NCBI GenBank assembly: GCA_944325495.1
Contig: CALVAD010000009.1
Span: 1-60,876, forward strand
DNA length: 60,876 nucleotides
Reading direction: 5' to 3'
Origin: an uncultured Bacteroidales bacterium
Lineage (GTDB): Bacteria > Bacteroidota > Bacteroidia > Bacteroidales > UBA932
Position 1 is the first letter of the stretch; the number at the start of each line of letters is the position of its first letter. Positions 60,695-60,876 of the stretch are shown in pieces. The translations under genes were made by a program, and so were the position numbers. The notes under the pieces are model-generated. The model searched no databases, had not been told where the DNA came from, and saw only the letters and a program-made list of their open reading frames with translations.

Positions 60695-60876
60695 ATGAAG
60701 ACACAAGACATAATGGCCCGTCTCCAGGCCAAGTACCCCGGCGAGAGCGAGTATCTCGAAGCGGTGCAGGAAGTACTGGAATCCGTAGAGGATGTATACA
60801 ACCAGCATCCGGAATTCGAAAAGGCCAGGATCGTGGAGAGGATGGTCGAGCCCGACCGCATCTTCACTTTCCGCGT
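60695..60876 (+). CDS. gdhA: NADP-type glutamate dehydrogenase, N-terminal part
   Basis: Only the first 60 codons are inside the window; the gene runs off the right edge. The reading begins MKTQDIMARLQAKYPGESEY and reaches IVERMVEPDRIFTFR, which matches the helical N-terminus of hexameric glutamate dehydrogenases (E. coli GdhA type). It would form glutamate from the 2-oxoglutarate that KorAB also uses. It lies 28 bp after korB. Confidence 0.8.
   Translation, partial: MKTQDIMARLQAKYPGESEYLEAVQEVLESVEDVYNQHPEFEKARIVERMVEPDRIFTFR

Overview
The window is GC-rich (about 60% by impression) DNA from a member of the Bacteroidota. The order is very probably Bacteroidales, and an Alistipes/Rikenellaceae-like genome fits best. 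The signs are the -7 promoter motif TAnnTTTG in front of many genes, stacked fimbrillin-family lipoproteins, a Bacteroidota-type omega subunit, PepSY-like proteins and the pdxJ/nadK/uppS/bamA/ompH neighbourhood. The taxon is an inference from gene content; no rRNA is present.

Region 1 (1-26 kb) is a pair of fimbrial operons arranged as mirror images around a tyrosine recombinase. On the minus strand, from about 12.15 kb down to 0.1 kb, lie an OmpA/DUF3575 protein, a DUF5119 protein, a FimA-like fimbrillin, five more fimbrillin-type lipoproteins and a 1,072-residue presumed tip protein. On the plus strand, from about 12.45 to 25.9 kb, lie a 66-codon stub of an OmpA/DUF3575-type gene, the recombinase, a 5'-truncated DUF5119 gene, a second FimA-like fimbrillin, four more fimbrillin-type lipoproteins and two large FISUMP-domain proteins. 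The two FimA loci share a 258-bp inverted repeat with a single mismatch. It covers the end of DUF5119, the intergenic DNA and the FimA signal peptide, and lies inside an 835-bp homologous arm. Between the divergent operons a 176-bp segment is bounded by 13-bp perfect inverted repeats and carries a perfect -7 element that currently points at the intact left operon. I read the locus as a two-level fimbrial switch: promoter inversion plus possible exchange of whole downstream subunit sets. This is the most interesting part of the window.

Region 2 (26-42.7 kb) is mostly chromosomal backbone. It holds a carboxyltransferase/biotinyl-domain protein that lacks the biotin lysine, tRNA-His, a palindromic MITE-like element, an AsmA-like giant protein and a PcRGLX/YetA-type rhamnogalacturonan lyase. 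Then come three PepSY-like periplasmic proteins with a histidine kinase/response regulator pair, where a shared direct-repeat box marks the likely regulon, and radC, miaB, a SPOR protein and rpoN.

Region 3 (42.65-44.75 kb) is a gene-free patch of IS ends, a 235-bp deleted IS, 80-bp and 46-bp tandem repeats and palindromes.

Region 4 (44.75-60.9 kb) is housekeeping. A Fur/PerR-like regulator is divergent from trxB. After trxB come a bamD-like gene, rpoZ and recN. Next are a periplasmic-binding-fold protein, a glycosyltransferase and OmpH; pdxJ divergent from nadK-uppS; bamA-ompH; korAB; and the start of a glutamate dehydrogenase gene that runs off the window. Together korAB and gdhA link 2-oxoglutarate and glutamate metabolism.
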